Below, in pieces: positions 60,421 through 64,000 of a DNA stretch of 64,000 bases. Numbering within the stretch: position 1 is the stretch's first letter; the number at the start of each line of letters is the position of its first letter. Source of the stretch: Adiantum capillus-veneris (Eukaryota > Streptophyta > Polypodiopsida > Polypodiales > Pteridaceae); assembly GCA_014529385.2 (NCBI GenBank), contig CM043967.1, forward strand, positions 135,940,182 through 136,004,181, written 5' to 3'. The position numbers and the translations under genes are program-made. Below the pieces are notes generated by a model, which saw only the letters and a program-made list of their open reading frames with translations, did not search any database and was not told where the DNA came from.

Positions 60421-61453
60421 AAGAAAGCAACGTGCAAAAGCCAGAGGGCATGTGGTCTCGCACAATGCAGTGGTGGAGAAAGCAAGAGGGCATGCGACAT
60501 GCATGCAACTCAGCTTGCATAACTAACAAACTTTTCTTACAAAACATGCACCCACAACTAAACCCCCAAGGTAAAATCTTCATCATCTATGGAGCCTTAA
60601 GCCCTCAAGTAGAATGGACACCCTTAGCTTATGGATTATGGAATTCTATAAAGATATATATTTGACAAGATTTTGCATATGAAAGGATGTCAACTGAGAT
60701 TGGTCATATGAAAGGACGTCAATTGAGATTGGTCATAGAAACGGCAACATCAAGAAACCATTCTTTTTTACAACAGAAAGATGGCAGAGCATAGGAAACA
60801 CGTGCATGATGGACATGGAAAATTTAGAGGTTAATTGATTCTATAAACTTTGGAAGGTTTACTCACTTTTGAATTCAAAGCTAAATTTCAAAATGTAATA
60901 GTGGGATTACAGTAAACTTAGGTTTGTTGTGACCATAACTGTGACAAGGCTCGGGAAGGGGTTGATCACTCATCCATCAAAATGTCGAACCCTCACAATG
61001 CTCACCAAATCCTCAAACCCGTCTGATTGCATTCTAGGTGTCTTGTCTATTTTCGGAGCGGTGAGATTGGTGACCGATCTAGAACAGCTAGAATTGCAGA
61101 GGAACGTAAGCAAGCCAGGAGAGGGGGGAATCACCCATACCGCATAGCCTTTGGACCCCTTCCTCCATAAAGGCTGAACTTAGACAGACTTTTTCATCTA
61201 TACGAGCGATGCAATCTGCCAGCACTATGAATCACATAAATTTGGCCACTTCCAGAGCAAAGGCTAAATGTGAAAATGATAATGACAATACAACTCTGGC
61301 ATGGTATCAACCTCTTACTACGAAGGCAGACATCTAAAAAATGTGTTAAAGAGAACCTTGCTGGCATTAAAAGACAAGGGACAACTGAGAGGATTATAAC
61401 AAGGCGGTTCTTATTTGAACCACAATTACAAACATCAAGGTTGAGACCAAAAA
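60421..61453. other. Downstream flank of the homeodomain gene
   Basis: A 28-bp unit CATATGAAAGGA(T/C)GTCAA is tandemly duplicated at about 60677-60733. The part nearest 61454 should include the 3' untranslated region of the minus-strand gene. No other gene was seen. Confidence 0.45.
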
Positions 61454-61765
61454 TTATGTATCACCCCTATCTTTCAATTCAGCTACAGCCACATACATAA
61501 GAGAGCCAGAATCTTGCCCTTCATCTTGTCTCTGTTGCAAACGTGATCTAAGTGTTTCCAACTTTAGTTGTGCCGCAATTACCGTATCCATCAGTGCTAG
61601 CCAATAACTTTTTTCAGGGTCTTTTTCAGCCTTGGAAGATGTAAAATCAGGCCTCCCCTTTCTGGTACTTGTAGTTCCCAGGAAATGCTTACCCCTTCCT
61701 TTCGCACGCTGAATCAAGCCTTTCTTTAAAGCTGCACAGCGCACATTTTTGAACCAAACATGGAC
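61454..61765 (-). other. Homeodomain gene, last exon
   Basis: Begins GTC CAT GTT TGG after AAACAG and ends with TAA; 103 codons plus stop. Confidence 0.85.
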
Positions 61766-63146
61766 CTGTTTCAGTGGAATGGAAAATATGAGAAAAATTC
61801 AGACTGAAAATATTTAACCCATAACCTCTACTCTGCTATAGCTCAATATTCCCATCAATATCCACTTTTCCACCTTAACTAAACTATTTCAGATAACAGT
61901 TGGATAGAAAAAAAAAAAAAAAAGACACCAGATAGAACACTCCATTATAACCGCTTTTTCATTCCCCTCTTTTTTTCCTTCTTCCAGTCCAGGCTTTCTA
62001 GGTTCCCTAGATGGTTGTATAGTCCTTCTAGATGCTCTAGCCACCCATCCGATGTGACACATAAGAAGTATCTTTTCGAAAGATCAATCTCTATATAAAT
62101 CGATCCTCATACATGGTTATAAATCAGACTTTTCGAAAGATCGATCTCTATATAAATCCATCCTCAGACATGGATGGTTATAAACCATCCATGTCTGGTT
62201 CATCCTCCATGTCTAGTCCACGATGTGTGAACCACAAGGGTGTCTGCAGTCCACTCAGTCATTAGGCAACAGCCATTCTCCCCAAAACCATACTTGATCA
62301 CATCGAATAATGCACTCTGGAAGCAAAAAGAAAGTAATGCTCTTCGTATGGTGTATTGACAGTTTCCAAACAAATGAAGAAAAGAGGTGATACGGAAAAC
62401 CCAAACACACAACTTTATGAACCTCATTCTAGAACAGTAGACATTGACAGAATGCTTCACCTTTCCAATAAAAATGTCAATGAATGCTTTTATTCTACTC
62501 ACTTTGCCAAATGATAAGCCAAGTTGCTTCGACAAACCCTCCTTGCAAGCCCTAGAAGGCAATGGATTTTCCTTGAACACTGCACGAAGCTTCTGAAAGA
62601 TTCCAGAAAAATCTCAAGTTAGACACTACCAGGTCATCTATGAGCCCCTTGTTAACAAAGCATCTTATAGTCAAGCTTATCCAATTAGATAAGTATGTTA
62701 TACTGAAAATTCAAGTTGCTGGAACAAAAGCCACAATGACAATAGCAAACTTATTGATGTGTACACAATACGTTCACTTAATTCAATAAAAGCACTATAT
62801 CAAATAATTTCTCAATACACAGCTGTTAAATTACTTAATCTACTTTTGAGGATCTTCAAAGAAAAAGACTTTTTCCTTTACTCCAAACACCACACAACAA
62901 GCAGGTGCACAAGCCACCAGATTACGCACCTCCACTGCATACTGTGATAAGAACACTCTTGATTGTTTTTTCAGTGTACGAGAGGATTCAGTCAAGACTC
63001 TTTTTTCCAACTTGCCAGCTGAAAAATCTCTTGAGGGAATGTCTTTTGCCTCACTTTGAGAACACTGTGGCAACTGCTTTGACTTTCTCAACCTTTTTCT
63101 AGGTCCCCATTCTTCGTCGTCACTTGCCTCTTCTATTGATGTGGTT
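61454..63146 (-). CDS. Homeodomain protein of PHD-homeodomain (HAT3.1/PRH) style, 3' part
   Basis: Three exons on the minus strand join in one frame: 62930-63146, 62503-62592 and 61454-61765. Introns are 337 and 737 bases with donors GTGCGT and GTGAGT and acceptors TTTCAG and AAACAG, both in phase 0. The first exon holds the acidic-basic linker SDDEEWGPRKRLRKSK typical of plant PHD-homeodomain proteins. The homeodomain then spans the junctions: helix 1 QYAVE/KLRAVFKEN, helix 2 SRACKEGLSKQLGL, helix 3 K/VHVWFKNVRCAALKKG, with the invariant Trp, Phe, Asn and Arg of W-F-x-N-x-R. The C-terminal 85 residues include a Lys/Arg-rich segment and a probable short coiled coil (LALMDTVIAAQLKLETLRSR). It stops at TAA. 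The PHD finger and start are not in the window. It probably acts as a nuclear DNA-binding regulator. Confidence 0.82.
62072..62197. repeat. Intron duplication and perfect hairpin
   Basis: Inside the 737-base intron a 57-bp unit starting CTTTTCGAAAGATC is duplicated (62072-62128 and 62129-62185). It is followed by a perfect 15-bp inverted repeat, CAGACATGGATGGTT (62165-62179) and AACCATCCATGTCTG (62183-62197), with a 3-base loop. Confidence 0.88.
62503..62592 (-). other. Homeodomain gene, 90-base middle exon
   Basis: Encodes 30 residues, KLRAVFKENPLPSR to LSFGK, between acceptor TTTCAG and donor GTGAGT. Confidence 0.85.
62930..63146 (-). other. Homeodomain gene, exon with linker and helix 1 start
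   Basis: It ends GTGGAG before GTGCGT. The 5' edge is the acceptor TTTGGCAG at 63147-63154. A tandem copy of that acceptor lies 81 bases upstream (63228), so the true acceptor is ambiguous. Confidence 0.65.
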
Positions 63147-63426
63147 CTGCCAAACATTTCCTTGCAATTTGTAAACATGTGCAAGTGATTAGCTAAAGAA
63201 AAGCCATATTCAGGATGTTATCTTATTCTGCCAAACATTTCCTTGCAATTTGTAAACATGTGCAAGTTATTAGCTAAAGAAAAGCCATATTCAGGATGTT
63301 ATCTTATTACAACTAACTGATATCGAGGCAATTCAGACTCCACAAGTTATAGCTAAAGAAAATCCATATTCAGGATGTTATCTTATTACAACTAACTGAT
63401 ATCGAGGCAGTTCAGACTCTCCACAA
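63147..63426. repeat. Compound tandem duplication over a splice acceptor
   Basis: An 81-bp unit (63147-63227 and 63228-63308) and a 79-bp unit overlapping its second half (63272-63350 and 63351-63426) are each duplicated. The 81-bp unit contains the acceptor region of the homeodomain exon. Confidence 0.92.
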
Positions 63427-64000
63427 TGTAAAACACCAACCGTTCAAATGGTTAACAAGCACAATACAAACAATAGCACATTGGACTACTAAGTTTTTTT
63501 ACAACGATGCAAGTGACTTCCTACCAATTTCACCAACCTCAAACCAAGGCTTCAAGGAAAAGGTAAAAACAGAGGTGACTGAAGATTCGAAAAATAATAA
63601 TAGTACTATATGAAACAACGAAAGAAGAAATAGCATTGAGCACAAAAGATTATGAGACCCACAACATGGTAAAACCGTCACAACGATATCATCATGGAGC
63701 CAGAATAAAGTCCTAGTCTGGAACAAAAAGCTGTCGTTAAATAAAAAGATATATGCATTAGTATATGATTGATGTGATCAGCTCAGTTCAAAATCTCCTT
63801 CAAACAGACTGAAGAAAGAAGGGGGAATCCCAACCAGCACCTCTTATGATTAATGACAATGGCCCTGATCTGTCAAGTTGTATCTAGACATGGGGCGCTC
63901 CCTCAACATACCATGGCTCCATAGTCACAAGAAATATTCCATGTGGTTTGTTGTTTCATTGTTTCGACATATCCCATTTTGTCTCAAGATTATGAGAATG
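63427..64000. other. Probable intron of the homeodomain gene
   Basis: No coding match was found. As the upstream exons are not visible, this may be intron sequence. Confidence 0.35.

Noticed and set aside
62200-62580. Minus-strand 126-codon frame as a gene of its own
   Set aside because: It reads from the middle homeodomain exon through the donor GTGAGT into the intron; the homeodomain continues at 61765 instead.

Overview
The window looks like nuclear DNA of a land plant. The evidence is LTR retrotransposons with a plant-type initiator tRNA-Met primer site, a chromodomain Ty3/gypsy element, a RING gene of the plant/animal RMA type, an intron-containing homeodomain gene of the PHD-homeodomain style, a PPR-like relic and long GA/CT microsatellites. 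A seed-free plant such as a fern would fit the repeat style, but nothing here proves it. No bacterial operons, rRNA genes, tRNA genes or CRISPR arrays were seen.

Only two host genes are well supported. One is an intronless RING-finger gene at 5674-6162 (minus). The other is the 3' part of a homeodomain gene at 61454-63146 (minus), with three exons joined by good splice sites; its 5' part lies beyond the window. A decayed PPR-like stretch lies at about 59690-60420.

The rest is mostly mobile DNA. From left to right: AT-rich DNA with microsatellites (1-5600); a dead LINE (6590-7900) abutting a dead Ty3/gypsy element (about 7910-14255); a plus-strand dead copia copy E (15410-18650); and a nest of minus-strand copia copies of the same family at 18880-33148. 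In the nest, copy C is split by copy B. B is split by copy A (21267-26390, LTRs 97.8% identical by eye, 5-bp target duplication) and by a chromodomain gypsy element D (26714 to about 31560). Two copies of a roughly 245-bp MITE with 8-bp target duplications sit at 14336-14581 and 19491-19730. A further gypsy scrap lies at 33165-33715, followed by 2.2 kb without recognisable content.

A nearly intact Tork/Tnt1-like copia element F (about 36000-40842, one in-frame stop) is followed by a purine-rich minisatellite and an (AT)n tract. Next come a short non-coding LTR element H (42874-45140), a copia gag scrap I split by the compact non-autonomous element G (47883-51633), a second full-length copia copy J of the A family (52049-57372), a strong foldback (57821-57923) and a 0.7-kb repeat present at both 46359 and 58720.

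The most unusual signals are these. F and G are related, share leader motifs and share a hairpin that holds the polypurine tract in its loop, with one compensatory base-pair change between them. G keeps gag, protease and RNase H pieces in a single frame. The gypsy LTR carries ten CCAAT boxes in about 320 bp. The homeodomain gene has a tandem duplication across a splice acceptor. Letters A-L are labels used only in this answer.
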